64,000 nucleotides of DNA from Sialis fuliginosa (GCA_961205875.1 OY540809.1:12598267-12662266), one strand, 5' to 3'. Positions 45,011-56,867 are shown, numbered from the stretch's first letter. A program made the numbers and translations. Notes: a model not told the origin generated them from the letters alone.

Positions 45011-45890
45011 TCTAACTTCACACATAAATAAGATTCGTTATATTGCAAAATTTATTTTTTAATTGCATAAGAATATTTTTTATAAAAAGATTTAAAGAAG
45101 ACAAATACTCGAACTCGATCACGTTTGAGTTTGAGTTAAAAAAACTGAGTGCAGCTCTAAAATATTTTTTTTACAATTAGTACTTCAAAATTTATCAAAT
45201 AGAGTCCCGATGGTGCCACAAATTTAAAAAAAATACCTTTCTCTATTTTGATGCTCTAAAAAATAATCCTAGATTTTAGATCTTTAATGGAAAATAAATA
45301 TTGAATAAATATTTTTTGTTTTTGTTTATTAGAGTGCCTTTATCTAAAAAAAACTTATAGAATGTCGATATTTTTACTTACAATAAAATTATGATGACAT
45401 AACTTTGTAGGAAACTTACCTAGGTATATAAAAGCACTGTAAAGATTTCAAGTTTTACAATTTTTTTAGCAGTTTCTATTTTTGTTAGAGTGCTTGTAAA
45501 ATATTATTGTATTTTTTTCATGAAAGAGCAAATAATTGAATATTTATTTTAAAGTTATGTCTATACTATACCTATATATTGTAAGATGTAGAGACTGTGA
45601 ATTCAATGAACTACTAAATCGATTTGTAAAATTCTTTCACTGGTGAAAATATTATCTAATTATGCTACCATGATGCTGAGTTATGAACAAAAGTATTATG
45701 AAAAAATATATTGATTGGTATAAAAATTATACGAGACTATATAAAAGATACTCATGCGGGTAAGTAGTAAAGAAAATGTGACGCAAGATGGAAAAAAATT
45801 CTTTCAGATCACATGTAATGCGATACGTTGACAAAATTATCAAAATACTAGCTGTTACAGCGTCTTCGTTCGCGTGACATTTAGGTTAGG
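45011..45890. other. AT-rich intergenic DNA
   Basis: No gene, RNA or repeat boundary was recognised. Confidence 0.4.
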
Positions 45891-45892
45891 TA

Positions 45893-46145
45893 ATACAACT
45901 TTCTGTTATGATAGTCGATAAAGCAGGTTTTTAGTTTCGCAGATGTCTACACCAAAAAAGTAAAACTTATCGCGCGTACAAATGTCACACACCCATAAAT
46001 TTTTCGGAATACAATGTAGCCTATGTTTTTCTTAAGGATGCAAGTTATCTTCCTGCCAAACATCAGATCGGTTCAGCTGTTTAGCTGTGAAAAGGTAACA
46101 AACAAACAGATAGACAGACAGAGACACTTTCGCATTTATAATTAG
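45893..46145 (-). repeat. Inverted retroelement-tail repeat
   Basis: On the minus strand TTTTCACAGCTAAACAGCTG, GGCAGGAAGATAACTTGCAT and CATAGGCTACATTGTATTCC follow the order at 33180-33300 and 36710-36815. Its plus-strand left part (GTTATGATAGTCGATAAAGC, AGGTTTTTAGTTTCGCA) recurs at 4830 and 59705. Confidence 0.55.
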
Positions 46146-46147
46146 TA

Positions 46148-46440
46148 TTAGCTGTACCCGCGGCTTCGCTCGCTTAAAAATGAAAGTTAGATATATGGTA
46201 TCGCGGAGTTTATTTTTATTCTACACAATTCCTTACTACATTATATTGTTCAATATTTAGACAGACTTAACTATCGTTTTTGCTTGTTCCTTATGTTACC
46301 TAATGTAACAAAATATATACTAAAACCTGGGCAAAGAACATATCTATGAATTAAAAAAATACAAGTAAATCGGATAAGTGGTTCTCGAGTGATAAGCGCA
46401 CTAACGGACAGGCAGACAGACAGACGTTGCGTTTCATAAT
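46148..46440 (+). repeat. Copy of the 1075-2035 repeat family
   Basis: It starts TAGCTGTACCCGCGGCTTCG, then has GGTATCGCGGAGTTTATTTT, CTGGGCAAAGAACATATCTA and AAGTGGTTCTCGAGTGATAA, and ends CGTTGCGTTTCATAATA. The first part corresponds to the left end at 1080, the rest to the interior at 1800-1935. Confidence 0.65.
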
Positions 46441-46441
46441 A

Positions 46442-46915
46442 CAGTGCAACCTCGACATAACAAAACTGAAGGGAAGTAGAAAATATTCATTATACCAAGT
46501 AATTTGTTACAGTGAGGTTTGTTATATATAGGTTAGGTTGGTCTACAATTCGTTATAACAAGGTAAGGATGTAGCGATGTCTATTTTTTTCGTTGTAGGA
46601 TTCTCGTCTACATACTTAATGATTTCTCGTTTCTTTGCGACGGTTAAGAAACGCCTTTTTTTGTTTTTCAGCCATTGCAACTTTAAAACTAGCAACAGTG
46701 ACAAACAGCAAAAAAACAATAATTATTGTTTTACGAAAATTTTAACGTGTCTGAATCCTCGAAAAATTCGTTATAAAGAGGATGTTGACAAATGTATTTG
46801 TAATATAAAGGTATATTTTGCATTAGCTCTTACGGGCAGTTTTAGGGGATTTCGAAAAATTTGTTAAATCGAGTAAATCGTTATATTGAGGCTCGTTATA
46901 TTAAGGTTATATAAG
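46442..46915. mobile_element. Possible pogo/Tigger-like non-autonomous element
   Basis: The left end CAGTGCAACCTCGACATAAC follows a TA dinucleotide and resembles pogo/Tigger ends (CAGT..AACCTCG.TATAACG). A CGTTATA motif followed shortly by AGG recurs at about 46551, 46767, 46880 and 46892. The right terminus does not match the left cleanly, so the limit at 46915 is approximate. An open frame of 96 codons inside was not recognised. Confidence 0.42.
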
Positions 46916-46999
46916 GTTAAATGGTAGATAAATGATAATAGGCGTCGGGGGCCAAATGCTAAACAGTAAATCCAGTACTGCCAACAGCACACACACACA

Positions 47000-47230
47000 T
47001 ATGTATGTATGTGGTTGAAGATATTCCCGTCGTCTGTGAGAAGACGTACCATTACAGAGGCAGGCAGCGCCGCCGCACGGTAGAGACGGTAATTATATGT
47101 TGTGACGCTAACGACGCTGAAGGCGGCTCTACACGACTTTGTACTTCGGCGTTCTGTCACACAGCGTCAAGGCCGACCGGGGTCTTATTTCATTACATGA
47201 CCTCCAACGAAATTCATAATTCTTGCTGTA
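47000..47230. other. GC-richer island, function unknown
   Basis: This CpG-containing block (GCAGCGCCGCCGCACGG, GACGCTAACGACGCTGAAGG) stands out from AT-rich surroundings. Open frames exist on both strands but none resembles a known protein. Confidence 0.3.
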
Positions 47231-47369
47231 ATTATTTGATAACTACCTAGCCTATATTATAATGTTCGTAGGTGTACGTGTACATATATTGCATTCGATA
47301 AGGGTTGTTATATAAATTAATACATTTTTATAAATGCCTATCCTTTAATATTCATTAGAGCTGCATACG

Positions 47370-47829
47370 CAACTGCGGGTTTAGGCATGGGCAACATGGG
47401 CTACTGCCCAGGGCGACACAGTTTTGGGGGGCGGCAGATTCTGGGAGAATACAACTTTTTTATTACTCTAAAAAAAAGGAATACAAAAAATTACTCCGAT
47501 TATCAAAACGATTTTTCTACATCTTGTAAAAATTTTCTGACGATTTCGATTGTCCTCATTTTTCAAATATCCAATATTCGCCTCTATCAATTGAACTACT
47601 GATTTCGAATTAGCGCACGATTTTCGTTCTGAACGACGTGATCAACTTGCTGCCATTTGTGTACCTACCAACTCATTAATCATTAACTACATCCGCCCAT
47701 ATTTGTTTACTTCAATAATCGCATATTTGAAATATGCGATTGTTGAAGAAAATAGGTTATATTTTCCCTTGGTAGAGGGGCGGCAATATTTTTTTGCCCA
47801 GGGCGGCACTTAACGTAAATCCACCGCTG
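47370..47829. mobile_element. hAT-type MITE (GCCGCCCTGGGC family), exact 8-bp duplication
   Basis: The right end TTAACGTAAATCCACCGCTG is the inverse of the CAGTGGCGTATTTACG-type ends at 533 and 55992. The left end CAACTGCGGGTTTAGG is a mutated version. TGCATACG is duplicated at 47362-47369 and 47830-47837. Removing the element rejoins a GAGCTGCATACGAGACGAG sequence. Confidence 0.82.
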
Positions 47830-47837
47830 TGCATACG

Positions 47838-47970
47838 AGACGAGAAAAGAGTCAGATAAGTCACGTCTCGGTTTTTGGAACTGAACCTCGTCTCGTGCAA
47901 AATGAAGCCGTCTCGTCTCGAATACTAGACCGAGAACGAGATAATTCTCGTCTGAGTGTGTAGCCGCAAT
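47838..47970. repeat. Small CGTCTCG-rich repeat flanking the MITE
   Basis: The sequence is packed with TCTCG/CGAGA motifs in both orientations. Joined to 47354-47369 its ends (GAGCTGCATACGAGACGAGA and the inverse GTCTGAGTGTGTAGCCGC) look like weak terminal inverted repeats, so it may be an older element that received the 47370 insertion. Confidence 0.4.
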
Positions 47971-49150
47971 ATTAATTCTCTATTGAAAATACATTTTGCG
48001 TGATTGATAAGGAATAAATCTTAAATATTAAGGGACCGGTAATTTTTTTTTTAAATCTTTTTTTGCATAATCAAAAAATATGGACTTTCATAAACATGCT
48101 ATAAAATTTTGGTTGCGACATTTGAATTATTCCGATCACTATAGCCTCTTTTTAAAAAAAGAGATCGACCAGCTTCGTGCAGAGCGCATTTTTTTCAGAC
48201 AATTTTTGGAGGAGTAAGACTCTCCACTGTCAGGTGCTTTTTTAGGCATCATTTTGCAGTGGCCAAAAAAAAAATTAGGATAAAAAAAAGTAAAACATTA
48301 GAAAATATTTTTATGTAATTACCTACAACATAAGTCATTTGAATAAACGAAAAAAAAACTGACTGATTATCGAATTTTATTTTTTTTAAATCATGAAAAT
48401 CAGCAATTTTCACGCCCGTTACAATGGAATTGTCCCTTAAGTTATTGAGTACCCTAACTCTTATTTTCTTAACACCATATCACCCCTTTATTTTGCCTCG
48501 ATTTAATTGATGCCATTGTTAATGAACTAGGGTGATTTTATGATTATAGATACTGCTACAAATACCTCCTTAAGAGATACTTTTAGTTATCTGATGTTTC
48601 TATAAGTATTCAATTGAATTGGTCTAACATAATTCCAATATTTACACTTATTTCAAATATTCCATTCACGGATAGGCCGATTATGTCCAAAAATAATGTA
48701 AAAACATTGATAAAAATAAATAACAATAATGGGTATGGGAAAGGGAATGATAACAAGGGCTGTGGAGTCGCTGTTTAAGCAATTTTGTGTGCAGTCGATG
48801 TCGGTAGAAAGTTACCGATTTTGATTCCGTTAATTAAATAATGGTTATTGCACACTTATTATTAATTTTTTAAGGAGAATGTAATTTAAAGATTAAATTA
48901 ATTTTCTTTTATAAATCAATAAATCAGTAGCCAGGGGTTATTTTAAGAACGTTTTTAAACTGCAAAAACTTTTTATTTTTTATTTATTTTTTTACTTTTT
49001 GCTCTACATATGTATATATCTCCCTTACAAATTATAGTGACTTTTTTTGCTCTTCACAATACATTTGTTTATATTTTTCTTTCTACTTGCAAATTTTCAA
49101 CTACACAAATTAGCTTTTACAACTGCAGTTTTCATTGCTAAAATAACCCC
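47971..49150. other. AT-rich intergenic DNA
   Basis: No gene, RNA or bounded repeat was recognised. Confidence 0.4.
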
Positions 49151-49153
49151 TGA

Positions 49154-49400
49154 CAGTAGCACCTCGCAATAACGGCTACTCGCTTAACGACGCTCTTAAA
49201 TTGTATATTTCTACTTCTTTTTCAATTGCAAATCATGTACTGTACGTACGAAATATATTTTTAAAGGTAAACATTGTGTAAAACCTTTCTATCATTGTTT
49301 TACAGATAGTGTTATTATTGCTTGCAGGCACAAATTAGCCTTAATTCATTTACTGGCGAGGACCCGGTCCCAACTACACCGTTATTGCGAAGTGCTAATG
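49154..49400. mobile_element. Pogo/Tigger-like MITE, AGCACCTCGCAATAACGG ends
   Basis: CAGTAGCACCTCGCAATAAC opens it and CCGTTATTGCGAAGTGCTAA closes it, as inverted repeats with few mismatches. Interior motifs (ACGGCTACTCGCTTAACG, TTGCTTGCAGGCAC) are shared with 55298-56332. A TA duplication is not intact on the left side. Confidence 0.7.
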
Positions 49401-50630
49401 TACAGGACATACTATAAACAAAAATATAGGATGTTCCATTAATAAAAATGAATTTATTCAAATTTTGCTGTTTTTAATGGACATTCTGTATAAACAATTA
49501 AACTTTACGCCAATAATTTTGGTGCATAGTACATAGTTAAATTTAATTAAGCTATTGCTACACTTAAGGGGTTAGGCTACTCTAGGATTTTCAAAAAATC
49601 GATTTTTTTTTATTGTTTTAAATGGTCTCTTAGGACCTCAAAAATGATATCCAAAAAGATTATGGCCGGGAAATATCTCTAGGTACTTATTTTTCAAAGT
49701 ATAGTACAAGACCGTCAGGTTTGTTTTTTATCGATAAATTTGTTTTGTGGTGAGTGTTATTGATTCGTTTTTATATTGAGTGACAAAGTGTATTGTGGTT
49801 AAAAAGGTGCAAAAGAGACACATACATACAGCAAGAGACCGAAAATATCTGGAAGAAGACCGCTGGCATCGCGGATTAAAGGTATTGCAAAATTATTTAT
49901 GATTTTCTACTACTCAAAACTTCAAACGCGTGTATCTCAAAACTACATTTTTTAAGTTGGCCGGAAACATAACTCAGACAATTTTCAATCGATTTACTTG
50001 AAATATTGAATCTATCTTGAAAAATACATTGTCTATGGAAGTACGGAGGATTTTTTTTTATATTGCATACTTCATTAGTTATTAACAATTATCTGATGAT
50101 TTTTTAGGCAAATTTTTCATTTTCCACTTTGGAAGTTCGCCATTTGGCCAAAAATTAATATATCGAAAAAAACCTACTTACTTCTATAGCAGTTATAATA
50201 TAAAATCAAAAAAAAAAAATTGGCTTATTATAATTAAAAAATTACAGGGGCTGTTTGTCCGGCCGTGGACCCAGAAAAAACAGAGACATCATCGGAAATA
50301 ATAACATATCATCAAAATTAAGCCCAAAATTATGTTTTTAAATAATGTCTAATAACGTAAATTTTCTCAAAAAATATTTTTCATATCGTTAATCCCTTAT
50401 ATAGTTTTTCAAAAATATTGTACCACTGTATAATTCACGCAGTGGCGATGAAATGCATTGTACTATCTTTTAGTACAGTAAAATGTTCGGAGTCGTAGGT
50501 TTTTGTACCGATTCTACAGCCCTGCTGATAACACATGGGACAAACACTAAAATTCCGTTTGCTTAATAATTGTCAACGAACCGTGCAACCACACGTAGAT
50601 TTAAGACGATTACTGTGTTAATCAGTACTG
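49401..50630. other. AT-rich intergenic DNA with a short hairpin
   Basis: About 49426-49494 holds a hairpin whose ends (AGGATGTTCCATTAA and TTAATGGACATTCTGTA) resemble mariner/Tc1 MITE tips. Nothing else was recognised. Confidence 0.4.
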
Positions 50631-50634
50631 TGGT

Positions 50635-50646
50635 GACACACACACA

Positions 50647-50701
<55 letters not shown>

Positions 50702-50702
50702 G
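50635..50702 (+). repeat. (CA)n microsatellite
   Basis: About 65 bases of nearly uninterrupted CA repeat with one TA interruption, ending ACGCGC. Confidence 0.95.
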
Positions 50703-51039
50703 CTCGATACGCCAACCTCTTAACAAGTTTACAACCACCAGAATTTTAATTAAAATAACATAAAATTGCGATTTAATTAAAACTAAAAATATCTATATAA
50801 TTAAGAGAACTGGGAAATTTTTGTGACAGCTACATTGCCCTGATCACATCTAAAATAAACAACTTCGTTTAAATTATCTTCTGATTTATATTTAGTGAAA
50901 TTAAGACACACACATTCATTGTGTCCATAAAAATTACGCCTCTATATAAAATTATAATAAAACCCTTAACCCTAAAATACAGTTTATTTTCAAGGATTTG
51001 ATATATATAGTCGACCTTCAATATTTTGTCGTCTGTCAC

Positions 51040-51155
51040 AGATGAAGGGTTGTAATTGGTGTAATTCGATTCGGCGGAAAGTGTAGAGAAAAATCTACCC
51101 CCTAACTTGTCTAGCAGGAAATATTTTTCCGATTTTGTATAATGTATAAATAGCG
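51040..51155 (-). repeat. Single inverted unit of the 14.5-15.6-kb tandem repeat
   Basis: GAAGGGTTGTAATTGGTGTA, ATTCGATTCGGCGG, ACCCCCTAACTTG and CCGATTTTGTATAATG are the reverse complements of consecutive motifs of the tandem unit at 14525-15640 and 62330-62700. Confidence 0.6.
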
Positions 51156-52780
51156 TTATTGGCGCCCTTTTAGGTAAAATGGTTGCAGACCCCTGCTCTA
51201 GGATGTCTCAGAATTTAAATAATAATAAATAAATATTAATAGAAATAAAATATTAAAACCGAGTTCATTAATTAAAAAAATTAAATTAATTTAATCATTT
51301 TTCTGTATTTTTGGAATATAAAGTATTATCTATACCTATAATATATGTAATAAAATTATTATAAAGCAATGAACGTGTTAAAGGTCAGTCAGAACATATG
51401 TATATACATACATACATATATGTTCGTTCCGGACATCAAATTACGATGGAATATTTGAAGGTTCCGCAACAGTTTCCGGTTGTATTTAGTCTGATTACTA
51501 AATGTTCGCTAACATTTTGGTCATTAATGTTTCACTAAACTTGATATTACAATCGCCACTGCAGTGTTATAAGCCGTTAGCCAAGATTAATAAGATATGG
51601 CTAACATCCAAACCACCAAATTTACGACAATTTAAAAAAAGTTATAATGCCCTATTCCTATTATATATAGATTAATAAACACTATTATAGCCTTTCTAAT
51701 ATTGGCAATTTGTGCAGATCTTCCGTAAAATGTATTTTACACTATTTTTTGAGGGTTGGAGACGTAACATGTGCAGTAAATTAATTAAATTGAAAATATT
51801 ATCAAAATGACTGTTGTTGGAATTATTTTTATATTATACAAGACACACTTTTTTTGAATTATTTTTCTTCGTAAATTAAATATTACACGGCCATATTTCA
51901 TTACGAAAATAAGAAAATGACAGAAACACAGAAGAATTTTAAATAATTAAAATAACTGAATAATCAGAACTTTTTATGAAAGGAATACCAAAGACCTTCT
52001 ATTTGTTAACACAAGATCAAATGAATACAAAATACTAACCGTTAGTTTTTCAAGATGTATTTCTATTTATGTATACAAGCGGTTTCCATACTTGCAACTC
52101 GCTACGCTCTTTTTGAATTAAGGTTTTTCCATAGCGCCCTTCTTAAAGTCTAAACATAACTAATCATAAGTAAGAGATAAACATTAATAAAACACGTATA
52201 ACACCAGAAAGTTAACGGTATGAAGAACCATACATGACATCCATATTCCATAATTTAAAATAAAATTTTGAGGGTGTTTCAATCGAAATAATATCCATAA
52301 TAGCAAAGCTGAAACTGACAGAGAAGTAAAAACTGATGTAGTCTGAGCGCGTTTCGAATTACTAAACAAGTGCATAGACTGCATCAACGCGTTAAACGCT
52401 TTGACTGCCTCAGGTCGAAATAGTAGTAGTCAACGCGCTAGGTGGAGTGGGGAGTTCAGTAAAATCTAGGGGATTTTGAGCGCTGTCAAAGCGAGCAATA
52501 CTTAAATTGGACCGCGTTTCTGTGTACTCTATGCGCTTCATGCGTAATTCAGAACGCACTCTTAGATTGTACCCATAGTGTGAATAGGAACTTCAGTTCG
52601 TCTTCGATCATTCTAGTACTGATCACCGAGTGAAGCGTGATCTAAACTTGCGAAATACCATAAGATTGGATTGGACCGACAGCGGCTCGTTAATGTGAAT
52701 ATCATAAGATTTGATTGGTCCGAGACCGGCCTGAGACCGGCTCGATAGTCTGGATCGACCCTAAGTGTTTATGTTTTGAA
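51156..52780. other. Intergenic DNA
   Basis: Mostly AT-rich. The last 350 bases are more balanced and contain two diverged copies of a CATAAGATT(T)GATTGG segment near 52660 and 52707. No gene was recognised. Confidence 0.4.
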
Positions 52781-52784
52781 GGTA

Positions 52785-53684
52785 CAGGGTGCGCCATCTG
52801 AATCGGGTCAATGGAATGATTGAATAAGTTTGACAATTTTCAACCGATTGGCTTCATCAATACGGTTTAGTAAACTTTGATCCAGCACAATTTTAACCAT
52901 GTATCGTTATACACCTCAAGAACGCGCCGAAATAGTGTCACTTTACATTGAAAATAATCAGTCAGTTGTGTTAACCCAGCGTGCATATCGCCGAAAATAT
53001 CGTTGCCGTACTGCACCCAAAAGCGACTCGAATTGTCGCTTTTGGGGCACCGATAATCCTCACATTATTCACGAAACACCGTTGCACGACCAGAAGGTGA
53101 CTGTTTGGGCTGGTGTTTGCTCGAAAACCATCAATGGACCGTTCTTCTTCAGACCTGGTGAGACAATCAATGACGATCGATATAGGTGAATGTTGGCGCA
53201 CTTTGTGTTACCGCAAATGCGTGAAAAAGGTCTGGAAAACTTCTGGTTCCAACAAGATGGCGCTACATGCCACACAGCAAACGCAACAATGGACTATTTG
53301 CGTCGGAAATTCCCGAGACGTGTTGTGTTCAAAAACGGTGATATTCACTGGCCGCCAAGATCTCCAGATTTGACTCTACCGGATTTCTTTTTGTGGGGAT
53401 TTTTGAAGAGCAAAGTTTATGCTAACAAGCCGAAGACCATAGAAGAGCTGAAATGGTAACTATATCGCCCGAGATGCTGGTAAATGTGATGGAAAACGCC
53501 AAAAAAAGAGCTCGCTATTGTATTAGCAATAAAGGAGGTCAATTGGTCAATATTGTTTTTGGAAACAAGCCCAAATAAATTGTAAAAAGGTAATCTTAAT
53601 AATAAAAAAAAAAAATTGAAATCTATTGAGTATTGTCAAAGTTATTCAATCTTTCCATTGACCCGATTCAGATGGCGCACCCTG
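52785..53684 (+). mobile_element. Deleted mariner-type transposon, 900 bp
   Basis: Terminal inverted repeats start CAGGGTGCGCCATCTGAATC and stay alike for about 55 bases. TA flanks both ends (52783-52784, 53685-53686). It contains a broken transposase with a large internal deletion. About 900 bp is short for a full-length mariner (usually about 1.3 kb). Confidence 0.92.
52899..53578 (+). pseudogene. Mariner-type transposase, internally deleted and frame-broken
   Basis: The N-terminus MYRYTPQERAEIVSLYIENN begins the helix-turn-helix DNA-binding part. Near residue 40 the sequence jumps directly to NCRFWGTDNPHIIHETPLHD, so most of the DNA-binding region and the first catalytic Asp are missing. 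The frame breaks at about 53188. It then continues as FVLPQMREKGLENFWFQQDG (second catalytic Asp), ATCHTANATMDYLRRKFPRR and RSPDLTLPDFFLWGFLKSKV (third Asp), stops at 53457, and resumes in another frame through ISPEMLVNVMENAKKRARYC to the stop at 53576-53578. The element is dead and cannot move without a transposase supplied from elsewhere. Confidence 0.9.
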
Positions 53685-54019
53685 TAGTACAATTAGAATC
53701 TGCTTTTATATCGGACACAAATTTTCAAGGGTATTACAATACTTCCATTTCTTTCAGAACATAAGCAAAATTGTAAAATTATACATCAACATTGTTGATA
53801 TATGGGAAGTAATGAGTCTTGATAGTATACATGTTAACAAACGCACACATACACACAGATACGGTAGGATGACATCATTTTTATGTAAATGAATGGCCCC
53901 GCACTGGCATATTGATTTTAACCACGCGGCAGGACCGACGATGTCGCGACCAAAGAAAAATACCAGGTGCGGAGCAGGAAAATTACAGGAATGCTCATTA
54001 AGTTAGTATTCTATACATA

Positions 54020-54768
54020 CAGGCTGTTTCCAGGAACCGAGTAATCTTTGCTAACTTTGTTATTATTTGATATAGAAGATCGTATCAGTATTTTTTCCAG
54101 GATGAATAATGGTGGTGTCTAAAAAACAATTGAATGTCAAAAATAGAATATCCTGTATAAAATTGATTTAAAACAAGATATTACAAAATAACAAGTATTA
54201 AATTAATAGAAAATATTGCCATGTCTGGTGGAGGTGTGCTGTCAATTTAACTGGCTGAATTTGTTATATCAAAAGGCCAAAAAACAAAATAAAAAAATAT
54301 CGAAAAATAGTGCGCTATGAAAATTTAATAAAATACAAACAAATGATTAAGATTTTTAAAATAATAATTTTAAGTATCTACGTTATGTGTTCGCGGGTTT
54401 TTAACGTTTTTGAGTTTTATAGATAAAGAAAAATATTATTCATTATGATTAATTATAATATTTTATCAATAAGACTCAGAAACTATGAATAAATTGAATA
54501 AATACCCAAAATTATTGTTTAAAATTTTTATTCATTTGTTTGTGTTTTATTAAAACAAAGCACACTTTTTTTTTCGATATTTTCTATTTCATATATTACA
54601 CTTTTATAAAGAGAACATTCTCAGCTATAAAATAATACAATAATAATACACAAGGAATTTCAATATCTCTGAAATTTGGAATATTTTTTTTTTAATACTG
54701 ATACTTTGCTCATTTAAACGATCTTCTATCTACAACAATAACGAAGTTCGTGTCCCGCAAACATCCTG
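54020..54768. mobile_element. Mariner/Tc1-like MITE with ~75-bp inverted ends
   Basis: The left end CAGGCTGTTTCCAGGAACCG through TAGAAGATCG and TATCAGTATT is mirrored at the right as far as CATCCTG. TA dinucleotides flank both ends (54018-54019, 54769-54770). The interior is AT-rich without a transposase. Confidence 0.72.
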
Positions 54769-55421
54769 TATACAAATGCGGTTTTGTCCCGCGTTTTATG
54801 TAGACATTGTAGATTTCACCACGTTTTGGGTATTATTATTAAATAAATGGGTTATGCTTGGGTATGTACGCATTTTTCGTGGTAAAATAATTAAATTTTA
54901 ATCCGAATTGGCGAATGTAACCTTTCTTTGAAATCAGTTACGTGGTATTAATACAATGAATTTATAAAATTATATTTTAGAATTTTAGTCAATTTATTTA
55001 CGAATACTAGTGTATACAGGGTGCCCAATTTGTTATCTTTTTAAGTGAAACTTGTTTATTGGTGATGAATTGAAATGAAAATATACATAGACATCAAAGA
55101 AAATGATTTTAAACCGGAAACAGATGTTCACTCTTGTCAATTTTGAATTTTTTCAGTTATAATATTTTTGAAACGGTGCAAATTAAAAATAATATTTTTA
55201 TTTAATAACTGTAAAGAATATTATAATCTATAATTTATCTCAATTCAATTTTTTTTTTAATGTTCACAGTGAACTAGAAATGTTTTTTTAAAATATACAG
55301 TAGCACCTCGTAATAACGGCTACTCGCTTAACGGCATTAAATTTTATATTTCTATTTATTTTTCAGTTGTAATGTATTATACGCACTAAATTGTGTAAAT
55401 TTTCCTTTCTAACATCGTTTT

Positions 55422-55950
55422 TAGGGTTCCACAGAAAACTAGGAACCCTTATAGTTTCGCTCTGTCTGTCCGTCTGTATTATATGAATTTTATACCGATT
55501 AAGATGAAATTTGGTATACGGACAAAGACTCATAATCCAAAAACAGAAATGAAAAGATTAAAAAAAAATACTTTTTGACACCCTTTCCTTAGGCTGAAAA
55601 GTATATTAAAAAAATTTCACTTAATCCATTAAGTGGAGTGTCCTTAGATAGGTTTTCTAAAATGCAACAAAAAATGTTTTATGACCTTTTGATTTTAACC
55701 CTTCAGTCACGATATATTTGTAAGTCGTAATCAGAATGCCCCCTCTCCCCCTATTTTCTAAACTATCGATAAAAAAATCTTTAAAAAGTCGAGAATATAG
55801 CTTTTAATTAGTACTTTCAATGAAAATTATATCGAGCACTTACACTGTAGCAAAAATAGTTGATGAAAATTTTTGAAATAACTTTTTTTTTCAAATCGTA
55901 ATGACTTCGGAACTCTATCATGTGCGTGCCCAATACGCACTTGACCGTTT
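55422..55950 (-). repeat. Copy of the GGGTTCCGTAGAAAACTAGG / GTGCGTGCCC repeat family, nested
   Basis: One end is AGGGTTCCACAGAAAACTAG, GAACCCTTATAGTTTCGC and TCTGTCTGTCCGTCTG. The other end is TCATGTGCGTGCCCAATACG. The order is inverted relative to 60240-61225 and the same as at 63334-64000. Confidence 0.7.
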
Positions 55951-55991
55951 TATTATTTAGTTAGTATTATTGCACACTTAATATACATATG

Positions 55992-56199
55992 CAGTGGCGT
56001 ATTTTACCATGGGGCCATGGGGGCCATGTCCTAGGGCGGAAGGCTGAGAGGGGCGGCAGATTATTTAGTTTCTTTTAGTTTAATACAGAATATTTAAAAA
56101 AATAGGAAGACAAAAAATTAGTAGTGCGACTAAAAAAAAAAGGTAGAGGGGCGGCAATTTTTTTTGCCCAGGGCGGCACTTAACGTAAATACGCCACTG
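55992..56199. mobile_element. hAT-type MITE (GCCGCCCTGGGC family), 208 bp
   Basis: The ends are CAGTGGCGTATTTTAC and GTAAATACGCCACTG. GAGGGGCGGCA and GCCCAGGGCGGCACTTAACG lie inside, as at 47370 and inverted at 533. The flanking 8-mers TACATATG and TATATAAG match at only 5-6 positions, so the duplication is decayed. Confidence 0.78.
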
Positions 56200-56867
56200 T
56201 ATATAAGTACATAGTACGTAGTTTTGCTTGCAGGCACTCGCGAGGCGCAAAAAAGTCTATTCACTTACCGGTGTTTTTCACTTAACGGCGACGGTCCGTT
56301 CCCAATTACGCCGTTATTGCGAAGTGCTTAGATACACGTTCACTGTACACTCAGTACAGTGTTTAAAGAAGAAAATACCGTGGTATGCATGGCAGTTTTC
56401 ACTTCCGGTTAAACCGGAACTTATATAAATTAAAAGATATAATTTTTAAAATAATCGGAAAAATACAGAAAATATAGAAGTTGGACTATACGATGCATAT
56501 CAGCTCTTCTAGATCTTAAAGAGGATAGTCACCGCATAAAATGAGTGTCATCGTTTAGTTAGGGGGTCTGTCGCGTTGAAGGGACGGAACGGGAGCACGG
56601 GGTCAACAATGCCATAATATCTATTGTTTTCAGTGTTCTCTACAAATGGTTTCTGTACACGGAACGTTGGGTTGGTTTTAAATATGTAAACGTACAAAAG
56701 TATCTTTATTTACTTACATAACATGTTAAATAAAATATTTATATACATATATACGTACGTACGTGGATTTTTGCACTAAAAAATGAAACAATTATGGACC
56801 TCACCACTAGGGATTTTATTTACAAAAATAATTGTTTCTTAATTGAATCTACAAGAAAGTAGCAAAC

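Larger units (their letters stand above)
55298..56332. mobile_element. Pogo/Tigger-like MITE interrupted by two later insertions
   Basis: It starts CAGTAGCACCTCGTAATAAC after a TA and ends CCGTTATTGCGAAGTGCTTA, the same ends as 49154-49400. Its own sequence (CTTTCTAACATCGTTTT, then TTGCTTGCAGGCAC) is split by a dispersed repeat (about 55422-55950) and by the hAT MITE 55992-56199. Confidence 0.72.

Noticed and set aside
46577-46867. 96-codon open frame in the pogo-like element
   Set aside because: It shows no DDE transposase or helix-turn-helix motifs and its sequence is AT-driven.
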